A stretch of DNA of 64,000 nucleotides from Mesorhizobium sp. WSM4904 (GCF_029674545.1 NZ_CP121354.1:6333001-6397000), one strand, 5' to 3'. Shown: positions 47,225-57,908, counted from the first letter of the stretch. Translations and numbers: made by a program. Notes: generated by a model from the sequence alone, not told the origin.

Positions 47225-48313
47225 TCAGCCACGTTTCGTGCTTGTTGAGAGCCATCCCGCGAGCATCCAAATGATGGGCGTTGCTAGCATGGATGCGTAG
47301 CCGTCAATAGCGTAGTGCCAAGCTAGGTGCACAGCACCCAGTTGGGTCATGATTAGGAAGGCAACGCCAATCCATCGCAATATACCGCCAAAACGCCAGA
47401 GGAAGACTGCGTTCAACATGGCTATGGCAACATGCATTGAAGGGAAGGCCGAAATCCCGCTACCCATACGGGGACCGTCTGATGCTGCATTAGTGAGAAG
47501 CATGTTCTGTGCGTATAGAGCCCATACAGGGTAGACGTTATTCGTAGCCTTGAGGTAATCCATAAGCGGAGCAAAGGTGCCGTCACCGAAGAACGGCATG
47601 ACGAAGGCTGGGCCGACCGAGGCAAATATTGTCGCTGCGACATTTCCGAGGATGGCCCACGTCAGAACAAAAGCCACCAGATAGCGAGAGCGGAGGCGAT
47701 CATTGCCCACGGAGAATATTACACAAAATAAAACCACAAACATAAATACAAACCAAAGGTTATAAAAGAAATTAATTGTAAATGTCGCGGCTCCTATTCC
47801 CAATACCGGGTGAAATACCCTCCAAGCATCGGTACCGAAATTTATGAACCTGTCAATTTCAACTAGCTTTTGATCGAAGTAAAATGGGACTATTCTGTTT
47901 ATTCCTTCCTTCATACTTGTAAAAATCGAGAAAAATATCGGGAACACAATTAAAACCGGAACACCCCTTATTATTCGTTCGCCAAGTTGATATTTTGCAA
48001 GCTTCGCCTTAATTTCTGGAAATATCCGTTCCGGCCTGCTCAGCATTACGCGGATAGAAATAATCGAAAACAAGACGACTGCTACAGCGCATCCAAAAAC
48101 CCAGAAACCCTGATTGTAAAGCTTCACGTCTATGGGGATTCCCCAATGTTCGGCTGCGATAACCGCAAGGAGTATGTAAGTCGCGATCGCGATGTAGAAG
48201 GAGTTGTTCGCGCGCCAGGCGGCTACGCTACCGCCATGAAGTATAGCCTCTGTCGTCGGCATTTTGATCAGGTCCGGCTTAACTTGGCAGGACGCGCTGT
48301 CGCGGTCCGTCAC
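47225..48313 (-). CDS. PAP2-superfamily membrane phosphatase/phosphotransferase
   Basis: A 362-residue polytopic protein with about eight spans. PAP2 motifs are SAFPSMHVA and HLAWHYAIDGY, giving the catalytic His pair, in an arrangement like inositolphosphotransferase/Aur1-type members. It could dephosphorylate or transfer head groups on membrane lipids. GTG 48313 overlaps the prepilin-peptidase stop as GTGA, so it is the last gene of the leftward Tad arm. Codon use is visibly AT-rich between about 47700 and 48100, unlike its neighbours, suggesting recent acquisition. Confidence 0.85.
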   Translation of the reverse strand: MTDRDSASCQVKPDLIKMPTTEAILHGGSVAAWRANNSFYIAIATYILLAVIAAEHWGIPIDVKLYNQGFWVFGCAVAVVLFSIISIRVMLSRPERIFPEIKAKLAKYQLGERIIRGVPVLIVFPIFFSIFTSMKEGINRIVPFYFDQKLVEIDRFINFGTDAWRVFHPVLGIGAATFTINFFYNLWFVFMFVVLFCVIFSVGNDRLRSRYLVAFVLTWAILGNVAATIFASVGPAFVMPFFGDGTFAPLMDYLKATNNVYPVWALYAQNMLLTNAASDGPRMGSGISAFPSMHVAIAMLNAVFLWRFGGILRWIGVAFLIMTQLGAVHLAWHYAIDGYASMLATPIIWMLAGWLSTSTKRG

Positions 48314-48828
48314 ACATGAGCATATACGCTATTCGTGAGCAGCAGCACTATCGTGCAGATCGCAGCGAGCGAGATTGGCACCCCGAACGGTACGACACCC
48401 TTACGGTCCAGGTGCTGAACGTAAACGCGGAAAGCCCCCTCGGGCAGCATAAAAGGATATTTTATGACCGCAGCAGTGGCGAGCGCAAACAGCAGGAGCA
48501 AAATCGAGAAGAAAGCAAGGCCAGGGCCTCCAATCACGAATGGAATAATCGCCATCAGTTTCACGTCGCCAGCGCCCAGCTTCCGCAGAGCCCAGAGCGG
48601 AAAGAGAACGACAAACAGCAGCAATGCGGCGATAGCGCTTAATCCCATGTCCCACCACGATCCCGCCTGAACGGACATCAGTTGTAAGGAACCGAGGCCT
48701 AGGCAAAGCAGCATCAGGACGTCGCGGTTCGATATTTTCTGGGTCGTGAAGTCGAGCCAGGCAATCCTTCCGAGCAGGGGAACGGAAAGCATCTTGAAGA
48801 AGAGCGATACCGCGAGCAGAAGGCTCAT
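48310..48828 (-). CDS. cpaA: Tad/Flp prepilin peptidase (A24 family)
   Basis: A 172-residue inner-membrane aspartic protease that removes the prepilin leader. The two catalytic Asp are in WLDFTTQKISN and GAGDVKLM, and the protein is otherwise hydrophobic with about five spans. Length fits the short CpaA/TadV type without the methyltransferase domain. Its ATG overlaps the tadD stop (ATGA), and its stop overlaps the PAP2 start (GTGA). The substrate is the Flp pilin at 53240 and probably the TadE-like pseudopilins. Confidence 0.92.
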   Translation of the reverse strand: MSLLLAVSLFFKMLSVPLLGRIAWLDFTTQKISNRDVLMLLCLGLGSLQLMSVQAGSWWDMGLSAIAALLLFVVLFPLWALRKLGAGDVKLMAIIPFVIGGPGLAFFSILLLLFALATAAVIKYPFMLPEGAFRVYVQHLDRKGVVPFGVPISLAAICTIVLLLTNSVYAHV

Positions 48829-49376
48829 GACCGCTCGATGTTCCGCACGCTGGACGATAGCAGCTTCAGATTGTTGGCCACGGTCGGATCGTTGGGCGCG
48901 AGCTCGTAGGCCTTGAGGAAATTATCACGCGCTTCCTGCAGCTTGCCGCGCAGCAGATAGGAGTAGCCGAGATTGTTGTAATATTCCGGCGTCGCGCCAA
49001 GCAAACGATAGGCGCGGCCGTAGGCGAGGTCGGCAAGGTCGAAGCGCCGGATGCGATCGCACGAGGCGGCAAGACCCAGCCAGGCGACGCCGTCATTGGG
49101 CGCCAGCCGTGTGGCCTTGTAGAACAGGGCGCCGGCGTTGCCGTAGTTCTCGGAACGGAACTGGGTCTTGGCCTCGGTGACCGCCTGGTCCGATGCATAG
49201 TAGTCGACGTCGCTGATCGTCTTCAGCCCGTCGAAGGCGTCGCCAAAGGCGGTGTAGTCGCCTTTGGCGGGCTCGTTGGTGCGAACGACACCGCCGGTGG
49301 AGTCATTCGTCTGGCAACCTGCAAGGAAGATAAGCAGCAGGCTGGCCGCGACTGCGATGCGCTTTGGCCGTGTCAT
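48825..49376 (-). CDS. tadD: TadD-like TPR lipoprotein of the pilus locus
   Basis: A 183-residue lipoprotein: lipobox FLAGC with Cys21, then at least three TPR-like helical pairs (ENYGNAGALFYKATRLAPND, LADLAYGRAYRLLGATPEYY, KLQEARDNFLKAYELAPND). TadD acts as a pilotin or assembly scaffold for the secretin in Tad systems. Start ATG 49376 is preferred over the ATG four codons upstream. It overlaps the prepilin peptidase by four bases. Confidence 0.9.
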   Translation of the reverse strand: MTRPKRIAVAASLLLIFLAGCQTNDSTGGVVRTNEPAKGDYTAFGDAFDGLKTISDVDYYASDQAVTEAKTQFRSENYGNAGALFYKATRLAPNDGVAWLGLAASCDRIRRFDLADLAYGRAYRLLGATPEYYNNLGYSYLLRGKLQEARDNFLKAYELAPNDPTVANNLKLLSSSVRNIERS

Positions 49377-49427
49377 TGTGTGTCCCACGAGTCCCCGACT
49401 CTGTTTAGAAACTAATCATATGACGAG

Positions 49428-50378
49428 TTAGAAGAAAATGCCTTTCATGCGAATGATCACCGGCAGCATGACCACCATCAGCACAACCGGGAAGATGCAC
49501 AGGCCCAGTGGGATCATCATCTTGACCGGTAGCGCATTGGCCTGCTCTTCCGCGCGCATGATCCTCTGGTTACGCATTTCGTCGCTATAGACGCGCAACG
49601 CCTCGGTGAGGCTCGTGCCGAGCTCCTCCGATTGACGAAACAGCACCGCAAGGGCCTTCGCCTCATCAAGGCCGATGCGATCCGCCAATTCGCGCAGCGC
49701 CTCGCGCAACGGTTTGCCGGCGCGCAGCTGTAGATTCATGATAGAAAGCTGAATGCCGAGCCATTTGTGGGTGCCGGCGAGTTCGTTGCCAACTCGATCA
49801 ACCGCGGCCTCCAGGCTCATGCCTGCATCGGCGCAGGTAATCATCATGTCCATAAAGTCAGGAAAGCCGCGCCGGTAGATCTGCTTTTGAGTATTCTCAA
49901 AGCGATCGAGCATGATACTTGGGATGACGATGCAGCCCAGACCGATCAGAGCCGCCCCGGCAAAGGCGAATACACTCGGCAGTCGAGGTGGCAGCAAGTG
50001 GGAAAACAAAGCGTAGCTGACGAGAAAGCCAATGCATACTGCGCCCAGACGCGAGATCGTATAGATGATTGGCGCACTCGGCTGGTGGAAGCCGGCGCGG
50101 AAGAGTTTTGCCTCAAGAGCATTGGGTTCACCGCGCTCTTTCTCGATAGCACGGAAGTAAGCGTCGACAGGACGCTGGGCCGACAACTTATTAATTTCCT
50201 GTTGCGCCGTCAGCGAGCGGCGACTTGTTATCCCCTCCGACAAAAGGCTTTCAGCGATCCGCTTTCTCGTCTGGAGAACCGGTGCCAGTACCAGGGCGAT
50301 CAGGAGGAAAAGCGTGCCCGCCGCCAAAAATATGGCGAGGGATAGTAACATCGGCGAATTTCCAAGATCGTTCAGCAA
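49428..50378 (-). CDS. tadC: TadC, inner-membrane platform protein of the Tad pilus
   Basis: A 316-residue GspF-type protein with N-terminal spans (LLSLAIFLAAGTLFLLIALV), a cytoplasmic type II secretion F domain (FPDFMDMMITCADAGMSLEA ... QSEELGTSLTEALRVYSDEM), and a C-terminal hydrophobic hairpin ending IRMKGIFF. It pairs with TadB to form the motor platform. It follows tadB by 15 bases in the leftward arm. Confidence 0.94.
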   Translation of the reverse strand: MLNDLGNSPMLLSLAIFLAAGTLFLLIALVLAPVLQTRKRIAESLLSEGITSRRSLTAQQEINKLSAQRPVDAYFRAIEKERGEPNALEAKLFRAGFHQPSAPIIYTISRLGAVCIGFLVSYALFSHLLPPRLPSVFAFAGAALIGLGCIVIPSIMLDRFENTQKQIYRRGFPDFMDMMITCADAGMSLEAAVDRVGNELAGTHKWLGIQLSIMNLQLRAGKPLREALRELADRIGLDEAKALAVLFRQSEELGTSLTEALRVYSDEMRNQRIMRAEEQANALPVKMMIPLGLCIFPVVLMVVMLPVIIRMKGIFF

Positions 50379-50393
50379 GCCGATGACCCAGTC

Positions 50394-51364
50394 CTAGAAA
50401 TCGAAATTGACCATGCGGTACATGATGTAGTCACCCAATAGCGCCCAGGCTCCGAAGAGCAGGAACACCGGCATAATGAGCGGACTGTTCCAAACGTCGC
50501 CATAATAGCTCGGGGCAATTCCCAACAGGATGAGGAACATCAGCACCGGAAAGAGTGAGATGATCCATGCCGACATCCGACCCTCGGCCGACAAGGCCCT
50601 GATCTTCAGTCGAAGCTTGCGCCGCTCGCGCAAGACCGACGCCAGGTTGGACAGGATTTCAGTGAGATTGCCACCGGTCTTTGCCTGAATGGAAAGTGAC
50701 ACGGACAGAAGGTGCAATCCCTCGAAGCCGACACGCTCTGATAACTTTCGCACGGCCTGCTCAAGGCTGAGGCCAAACGAGATCTCATCCGAGACAATGC
50801 CGAATTCGGTTCCAAGCGGATCCGGCATTTCACGTGCCACGAGCCCGATCGCCACGGTTGTCGGATGACCGGCGCGAAGGGAGCGCACGATCATGTCGAG
50901 CGCGTCAGGAAGCTGGCTGGCGAATTTGGCAATCCGCTTGTCTCTAGCTCGCCGCAGCACGAGGAAAGGCAAAGCGAATGCAACAAACAGGAAGACGAGA
51001 CCCGCGAAGGAAGTCGAGAAATCCAGGAGAAGTGTGGCGACCAAGGCTAGCACGAGCCCCGCCAACAAGAAGACTGCCGCAAAACTGATCGGATTGCCAG
51101 TTATACCGGACTGTGTGTAAAGGCGATTGAGGGCTACGGCGCCAAAGGCAAAATCGCCCGATGACGTCAAACCACGCTCCTGGAGAAGCCCTTGCAGGCT
51201 CCGTTCCGCCGGAGCATCCTCGCCCATAACTTGAAGGCGGCGGTTTATTATGCCTGCTCTTGCGCGCGTCCCCGCAACCGAGACGTACATAACCTCAACG
51301 GCGAGAATGACCGAGGCAGCGGCTAGCACGTAGACCAGATAAAGCAGCGTTTGGCCGGAAATCA

Positions 51365-51365
<1 letters not shown>
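50394..51365 (-). CDS. tadB: TadB, inner-membrane platform protein of the Tad pilus
   Basis: A 323-residue GspF-type protein: N-terminal spans, then the F domain with QLPDALDMIVRSLRAGHP and SIQAKTGGNLTEILSNLASV, and two C-terminal spans. Its ATG (51365-51363) overlaps the tadA/cpaF stop by one base (TGATG), so the two are translationally coupled. With TadC it transmits ATPase work to pilus assembly. Confidence 0.94.
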
Positions 51366-52774
<1,409 letters not shown>

Positions 52775-53031
52775 CGAAACTAAGCGTTAACCACATGGGG
52801 CACAAGCGGCGCGGAGGACACACTGGACTTATTACTTGCGACATAGTTAAGAAGTTGCGATCCGGGAAATCGTTTTATTTTGCCGCGCGCCACGAGCACA
52901 GACTAAAGTCCTAGGACCTTTGGCGCCACCCGGCCGATTATCCCGGTAAGCCATTTAATATAAACGGATATGTCATACCTCTAATGTTGTAGCCACTAGG
53001 GCACGGGCGCGGCCGAATTGTGAATGAATGG

Positions 53032-53046
53032 TTAAGATCACTTGAA
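53032..53046 (+). promoter_or_regulatory. CtrA-like box, near match
   Basis: TTAA-GATCACT-TGAA fits the CtrA consensus TTAA-N7-TTAA with one mismatch in the second half-site. It lies 194 bases before the flp ATG and 75 bases upstream of a perfect box. Confidence 0.4.
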
Positions 53047-53106
53047 AACCGAAACGAATCAAGCTGTTGTCAAAAATGAAAGAGCTTCAAATCGAGTATT
53101 GAAAGG

Positions 53107-53121
53107 TTAAGGGACTGTTAA
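53107..53121 (+). promoter_or_regulatory. CtrA box upstream of the Flp pilin gene, perfect TTAA-N7-TTAA
   Basis: TTAA-GGGACTG-TTAA exactly matches the core consensus for the alphaproteobacterial cell-cycle regulator CtrA, 119 bases before the pilin ATG. In Caulobacter the pilA gene is known to be CtrA-activated, so cell-cycle control of this pilus is plausible. Confidence 0.6.
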
Positions 53122-53239
53122 TCCGTTTGACTCGGCTTTTTTGCGGGACAAGGATTGAAAGTGACGGGGGATGCTTGGGTATGGGGTTCATCCTTAGGCT
53201 CGTCTCGTCGGGTTCAAACCTCCAAAGGGAGAAATTGGC

Positions 53240-53419
53240 ATGAAGAAGCTCATGACGATGGCCCGGCAGTTCCGCGACGAAGAGAACGGTGCTGCTATGG
53301 TCGAATACACGGTTCTTCTCGGCATCATCACCGTTGCCGTGATCGCGACCATTATCCTGGTCGGCACCTGGGTGAGCGGTAAGTGGACCGCATTGTACTC
53401 AGCGATTTCGGGTACGTAA
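53240..53419 (+). CDS. Flp/Fap-type major pilin
   Basis: The 59-residue prepilin starts MKKLMTMARQFRDEENGAAM, with the cleavage context around ENG|AAMVEYT including the Glu/Tyr of Flp pilins, then a hydrophobic stretch VLLGIITVAVIATIILVGTW and a short tail. The mature pilin is ~43 residues and is cut by the A24 peptidase at 48310. A GGGAGAA ribosome site precedes ATG 53240. It is first in the rightward Tad arm, with a hairpin between it and cpaB that probably keeps pilin mRNA abundant. Confidence 0.95.
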   Translation: MKKLMTMARQFRDEENGAAMVEYTVLLGIITVAVIATIILVGTWVSGKWTALYSAISGT

Positions 53420-53437
53420 TCGGCAATACTGAGACAT

Positions 53438-53468
53438 CATCGGCGCCGGGATACGCCTGGCGCCGATG
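53438..53468 (+). other. Hairpin between flp and cpaB
   Basis: CATCGGCGCC (53438-53447) pairs with GGCGCCGATG (53459-53468) around an 11-base loop, 18 bases past the pilin stop. No T-run follows, so it is likely a leaky terminator or a 3' stabiliser raising pilin over downstream products. Confidence 0.7.
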
Positions 53469-53499
53469 GCGCTTAGAATAGTTTCAGCGGGGGCTGGGG

Positions 53500-54528
53500 A
53501 TGCGCGCGAACACTATAATTATGATCATCCTTGCCGGAGTCTTTGGCGTGCTCGCGGTAGTGCTTGCCAACATGTGGCTTGCCAATCAGCGCAGCGCCAT
53601 GGCTAAGCCCGGCGATGTGGCGCGCGATACCGTTGTGGTAGCCGCAGTGCCGCTCAAATTCGGCGACTCACTGAGCGCCGACAAATTGCGCGAGATCGCT
53701 TGGCCTGCGGGCGCGGTTCCATCTGGCGCTTTCAAGACAACCAAGGAGCTTCTGGCTGGCGACGGCACCAAGCAGGCGCTTCAAGCGATCGGCGTTAACG
53801 AACCGGTTCTCGCCACCAAGATCACCGGCCCAGGCCAGCGTGCCACGCTCTCGGCGGTGCTAGCGGAAGGCATGAAGGCCGTCTCCATTCGCGTGAATGA
53901 CGTCCTCGGCGTCGCGGGCTTTGTCTTCCCCGGCGACCGTGTCGACATACTGCTGACCCGCACCGTTCGCGGTGACCAAGGCGCCGACAGGAGCTTTGTC
54001 GACGTGCTGCTGCAAAGCGTCAAGGTGCTTGCCGTCGACCAGGTCGCCGACGAAAGCAAGGAAAATCCGCAAGTCGTTAAGGCGGTCACCGTTGAGGTCA
54101 GCACCAAGGATGCGCAGAAGCTGACTCTAGCCGCCGGCGCCGGGCAGCTGTCGCTGGCGCTTCGCCAGACCGCGGCCAACAAGGGTGAGACGACAGAGCG
54201 CGTCACGCTCGCCGATCTGACCGGCGATACGCCGGACGATGTCGCGAAACGCCAAGCGGAGCTCGACAGGCAGAAAGCAGCGGACGCCGCGGCTGCCGAA
54301 GAGCGCAAGCGTGCGGACGACAAGATCGACGGCCTGGCCAAGGCGGTGGATCGTGTCGGCAGCAAGATCGACGAGTTGAACAAGGCAAAGCCTGCGCCGG
54401 TCGTCGCTTCCGCTCCGCAGGTCAAGGAAGTGGTCAAATACGTGCAGCCCGAGCCACCCACGCGGGTGACCGTGGGTGTGTTCCGGGGCGTCAAGCTCGA
54501 ATCGTATGAGGTGCCGCGACAGGACTGA
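53500..54528 (+). CDS. cpaB: CpaB/RcpC, Tad pilus assembly protein
   Basis: The 342-residue protein has an N-terminal membrane anchor (TIIMIILAGVFGVLAVVLAN), a SAF domain at about residues 45-110 (VPLKFGDSLSADKLREIAWP) and the RcpC domain to about 230 (VRVNDVLGVAGFVFPGDRVDIL-like segment). A charged Ala/Lys-rich coiled region near the C-terminus (about 245-290) may contact peptidoglycan or the secretin. Standard second gene of Tad operons. Confidence 0.95.
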   Translation: MRANTIIMIILAGVFGVLAVVLANMWLANQRSAMAKPGDVARDTVVVAAVPLKFGDSLSADKLREIAWPAGAVPSGAFKTTKELLAGDGTKQALQAIGVNEPVLATKITGPGQRATLSAVLAEGMKAVSIRVNDVLGVAGFVFPGDRVDILLTRTVRGDQGADRSFVDVLLQSVKVLAVDQVADESKENPQVVKAVTVEVSTKDAQKLTLAAGAGQLSLALRQTAANKGETTERVTLADLTGDTPDDVAKRQAELDRQKAADAAAAEERKRADDKIDGLAKAVDRVGSKIDELNKAKPAPVVASAPQVKEVVKYVQPEPPTRVTVGVFRGVKLESYEVPRQD

Positions 54529-54577
54529 CGAGGTACGGCGCGGCGGGCTGCCAAGGCAGCAAATGGGGAGACGGGGA

Positions 54578-56023
54578 ATGCAGGCGTTTTGGGTTCGGAT
54601 AGCGGCGGCCGCGCTATCCTTGGTGGGCGTATCGGCGCTATTGGACCATTCGGCCTGGGCGGCCGACCGCTTCATCGACGTGTCGAGCCCGTCGCTGCAC
54701 CGCGTGTTCGTGCCCGTTTCCCAATCCGCGACGATCACGGTCAACGCGACGCTGGGCGATATCGTCGTCGGCGACGAAAAGATCGCCGATGCCCAGCCGA
54801 TGACCGACAAGACGCTCTACATCATCGGCAAGAGTGTCGGCACCACCACGGTCAACCTGTTTTCCGAAGACAAGCGCTCGCTGGGCGCCATCCAGATCGA
54901 GGTCGGCCAGGATGTCAGCGACATGGCGGCCGCCATTCGCCAGGTGGCGCCGAAAGCGCGCATCGAGATCGGCTCGATCAACGGCAAGGTTCGGCTGAGC
55001 GGCCATGTCAAGGATGCGGCCACGTTAACGCAGATCGTCGAGGTGACGCAGCAATACGGCCCCGACGCCATCATCAACGCCGTCACGATCGACGACAGCG
55101 AGCAGGTCAATCTCTCGGTCCGCATCCTGGAGGCCAAGCGCAACGCCGGCCGCGATCTCGGCGTGTCCTTCAAGAGCACGAATAGAAGCGGCACCACAAA
55201 AGTCGGAACCGGCATTGCCGCAGTGGATAAAGACAATGTAGTGCTCGGGTCGGGTACTTTGCTCAGCGGGCTCCTGTCCAATGCCAGTCCGTTCGGAGCA
55301 CTGCTTACGCGCGTCATCGACAGCAACGTCAAAGTTGACTTGTACATCGAGGCGCTCGAGTCGAAAGGGCTGGTGCGGCTGCTCGCCGAACCGAACCTCA
55401 CCACGGTTTCAGGCGAAACTGCAAGCTTCAACGCCGGCGGCGAGGTGCCGATCCGCAGCGTCAACAGCCAAGGCGAGATCGAAATCGTTTTCAAGCAGTT
55501 CGGCGTCAATCTGAACTTCACGCCTGTCGTGCTCGACGACGGCAAGATCCACATGAAGCTGGCGCCGGAAGTCAGCGACCTGACCGGCTTCACGCCTGCC
55601 GGCGACCCGATCTTCACAAATCGTAAGCTGGCGACCGTGGTCGACCTGCGTGACGGCCAGAGCTTTGCCGTGGGCGGACTGCTCTCCAGCAAGAACACCA
55701 GGCTGCAGGAGCAGGTGCCGTGGCTCGGCCAGGTGCCGATCATCGGCGCGCTGTTCCACAATTCGAGCACGCAGAAGGAAGAGACCGAGCTCGTCGTCAT
55801 CGTCACGCCGCATCTGGTGCGGCCGGTGAAGCCTGGCGAACAGTTGGCGACGCCTTTCGACAAGACCAAGCCGGCCAACGACCCCGAGCTTTTCCTACTC
55901 GGCCAGCTCGAAGTCAGCAAGGATATGATCCGCAAATATGAGCTGGGCGACGGCGTCACCGGCCCCTATGGCCACATGTTGGATGTCAAATCGAAGGACA
56001 AGCTGGTCTATGTCAAGAAATAA
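54578..56023 (+). CDS. cpaC: CpaC/RcpA secretin of the Tad pilus
   Basis: A 481-residue outer-membrane secretin. A signal peptide of about 28 residues (ends HSAWA) is followed by an N-terminal pilus-formation domain with DIVVGDEKIADAQPMTDKTL, a BON-like domain (GSINGKVRLSGHVKDAATL), and the C-terminal secretin domain with GETASFNAGGEVPI and VPWLGQVPIIGALF. ATG 54578 with GGGGAGACGGGGA upstream is chosen over the longer frame. Its last 14 bases overlap the lipoprotein gene. Confidence 0.96.
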   Translation: MQAFWVRIAAAALSLVGVSALLDHSAWAADRFIDVSSPSLHRVFVPVSQSATITVNATLGDIVVGDEKIADAQPMTDKTLYIIGKSVGTTTVNLFSEDKRSLGAIQIEVGQDVSDMAAAIRQVAPKARIEIGSINGKVRLSGHVKDAATLTQIVEVTQQYGPDAIINAVTIDDSEQVNLSVRILEAKRNAGRDLGVSFKSTNRSGTTKVGTGIAAVDKDNVVLGSGTLLSGLLSNASPFGALLTRVIDSNVKVDLYIEALESKGLVRLLAEPNLTTVSGETASFNAGGEVPIRSVNSQGEIEIVFKQFGVNLNFTPVVLDDGKIHMKLAPEVSDLTGFTPAGDPIFTNRKLATVVDLRDGQSFAVGGLLSSKNTRLQEQVPWLGQVPIIGALFHNSSTQKEETELVVIVTPHLVRPVKPGEQLATPFDKTKPANDPELFLLGQLEVSKDMIRKYELGDGVTGPYGHMLDVKSKDKLVYVKK

Positions 56024-56312
56024 GCTCCTGCTCGTCCTTCTCGGCTCCAGCCTGCTTGCGGGCTGCGCCGCGGACTATTTGAACAATTACGACACGATGA
56101 CGCTGGCGTCAGGCGACTCGCAGAAAGCCAACCAGCTGCTGCAGACGGTCGATCCATACAATCCGGCTTCGAACAATACGAAGATCGAAGGCGACGGCGC
56201 GCGGTCGGTCGCCGTCGTTCAGAAATACAAGCTTCCGCCCACAACATCCGCGCCGGCGACGAACATGACGGTGAATGTCGGCCCGGCTGGCGCAAGCACG
56301 CCGCTGAACTGA
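56010..56312 (+). CDS. Short lipoprotein in the CpaD position of the Tad operon
   Basis: The 100-residue precursor has signal and lipobox LLLVLLGSSLLAGC (Cys19). The mature ~80 residues contain GDSQKANQLLQTVDPYNPAS and a low-complexity Thr/Ala-rich end. Canonical CpaD is a lipoprotein more than twice this size, so this is either a shortened CpaD or an unrelated pilotin. It overlaps cpaC by 14 bases, implying coupled translation and a role at the secretin. Confidence 0.75.
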   Translation: MSRNKLLLVLLGSSLLAGCAADYLNNYDTMTLASGDSQKANQLLQTVDPYNPASNNTKIEGDGARSVAVVQKYKLPPTTSAPATNMTVNVGPAGASTPLN

Positions 56313-56378
56313 ACAGAGGATGCGGAGACAAACGCGCTGGGCGACGAGGGCGGGCGCAGAAGGACAGCGAGTAAGGTC

Positions 56379-57908
56379 ATGTTGGGGACCATATGCAGAT
56401 TCTGGCGCGATCAGCGAGGCATAGCGCTTATCCTCGTCACCATCATGCTGCCGGCAATCATCGGTTTTGCCTTGCTGGCCATCGACATGAGTCGAGCAAA
56501 CAACCTTCATAATGATGTGCAGAAGGGAGCCGATGCTTTTGCAATAGCGGCCGCAGCAGAACTCGATGGCGCGCCCGACGCTTGGACACGTGCTGAGCGC
56601 GCAATGGAAAACCTGGTCGACAATACGACTCGCTTTTCAAATTCAGGCTTGGTGACATTGGCAAGTGCCGGCAGCGTGACCGTCAATCCGGGCGCAAGTT
56701 CCTGCCGCTCGCGTGGCAATATTTCGTGGTGTTTTTTAAAGTCTCTTCCCGCCAGCGACAGTTCTCCCATAACATCGAGCAATTATGCGACCACGCAGGC
56801 GGAAACGTTGTTCGTGCAAGTGACAGTTACGCCGGAAAGCTTCAGCTCAATATTTCCTGCATCGTTCCTAGGCGGCTCTAACGGCTTGACGGTGGGCGCT
56901 ACCGCGGTGGCCGGAAGTCCAGGTGCGGTTGTCTGCGATATGGTGCCGGTGTTTATCTGCAACCCGTTCCCCGGGCAGAGTCTGTACGAAGTGGCAAACT
57001 CAGGCCAGTTTTACAAGAAGAGCCTCAAACTGGTCGTTGGCAGCACGAGCTGGGGACCTGGCAATTTCGGTTTCTTGCGACCGAGTGACGGCCACGGCTA
57101 TGGCGAAACAGACCTTGCGACTGATATCGCCATTGGCCGCGTTCCGGAATGCGTAAGCGCCAGGCGAATTTACACTCAGACGGGCAACCTGACTACCAAG
57201 GTAAAGGCGGCTTTTAATACGCGCTTTGATATCTATGCGAATGGAGGTGGATTTCCGTCGAAATCCGATCCTCGCTGGCCACCTGCGCCGAATGTGCGTA
57301 AGGGCTTCCAATATGCCTCTAACGGTAATGGACAGGGATCCGGCAGCCAAAATCCATGCAACATGGAACTCGCAACGGATGCGACCCGATATCACCAACT
57401 GACCCGTGACACTTCATTCACGGGCCAGATTGGAAACGGCGGATGGGACTACACCGGATACGCTGCCGCTAACCAGATGACCTCGGCGCTGACGCATTTT
57501 GGCTCGTCGTACAACAATACAACCAATCCCCCTTCACGTTACGATCTCTACCATTGGGAGAATACTCACGACAGCAATGGCAACGTCGTTCCTGTCGGAG
57601 ATCCAAATTCGCTCGTGCACACACAGTCTGTTGGTGGAGAGACCGGCGTACCAGCTTGCGCGTCAACGGTTGGCGACGAAGATCGGCGCCTGATCTATGC
57701 AGCTGTAGTCGATTGCAGTGATTCCTATGTCCAATCGCAACTTAATGGCCAGAGCGGTGCTCCCCCTGCAATCGGCTTCGCCAGCTTGTTCTTGACCGAA
57801 GCCGTCACCGGCGACGAAGTCATGGCCGAAATTGTCGATATCGCGGGTTCCCGAGGCAGAGGCACGATGGAAAATTTCGTGCGCGACGATGTCCAACTTT
57901 ACAGATAA
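56379..57908 (+). CDS. TadG-like pilus-locus protein without visible VWA motif
   Basis: The 509-residue protein begins with the Tad-type membrane anchor (QRGIALILVTIMLPAIIGFA) and the helix LHNDVQKGADAFAIAAAAEL that mark TadE/F/G proteins. The long exported part has Cys pairs and Gly/Asn/Ser-rich stretches, but I see no DxSxS metal site, unlike canonical TadG. Codon use is AT-richer than cpaC and cpaE on either side. Probably a minor pilin or tip-like exported factor. Confidence 0.8.
   Translation: MLGTICRFWRDQRGIALILVTIMLPAIIGFALLAIDMSRANNLHNDVQKGADAFAIAAAAELDGAPDAWTRAERAMENLVDNTTRFSNSGLVTLASAGSVTVNPGASSCRSRGNISWCFLKSLPASDSSPITSSNYATTQAETLFVQVTVTPESFSSIFPASFLGGSNGLTVGATAVAGSPGAVVCDMVPVFICNPFPGQSLYEVANSGQFYKKSLKLVVGSTSWGPGNFGFLRPSDGHGYGETDLATDIAIGRVPECVSARRIYTQTGNLTTKVKAAFNTRFDIYANGGGFPSKSDPRWPPAPNVRKGFQYASNGNGQGSGSQNPCNMELATDATRYHQLTRDTSFTGQIGNGGWDYTGYAAANQMTSALTHFGSSYNNTTNPPSRYDLYHWENTHDSNGNVVPVGDPNSLVHTQSVGGETGVPACASTVGDEDRRLIYAAVVDCSDSYVQSQLNGQSGAPPAIGFASLFLTEAVTGDEVMAEIVDIAGSRGRGTMENFVRDDVQLYR

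Larger units (their letters stand above)
52775..53239. other. 465-base divergent regulatory region between cpaF and flp
   Basis: No gene is visible. The region is AT-richer than the genes and has several GGTTAAG-type sequences, including the two TTAA-N7 boxes listed separately. It must hold promoters for both Tad arms. A CTCGGCTTTTTT run near 53132-53142 lacks a clear stem. GGGAGAAATTGGC immediately precedes the flp ATG. Confidence 0.7.
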
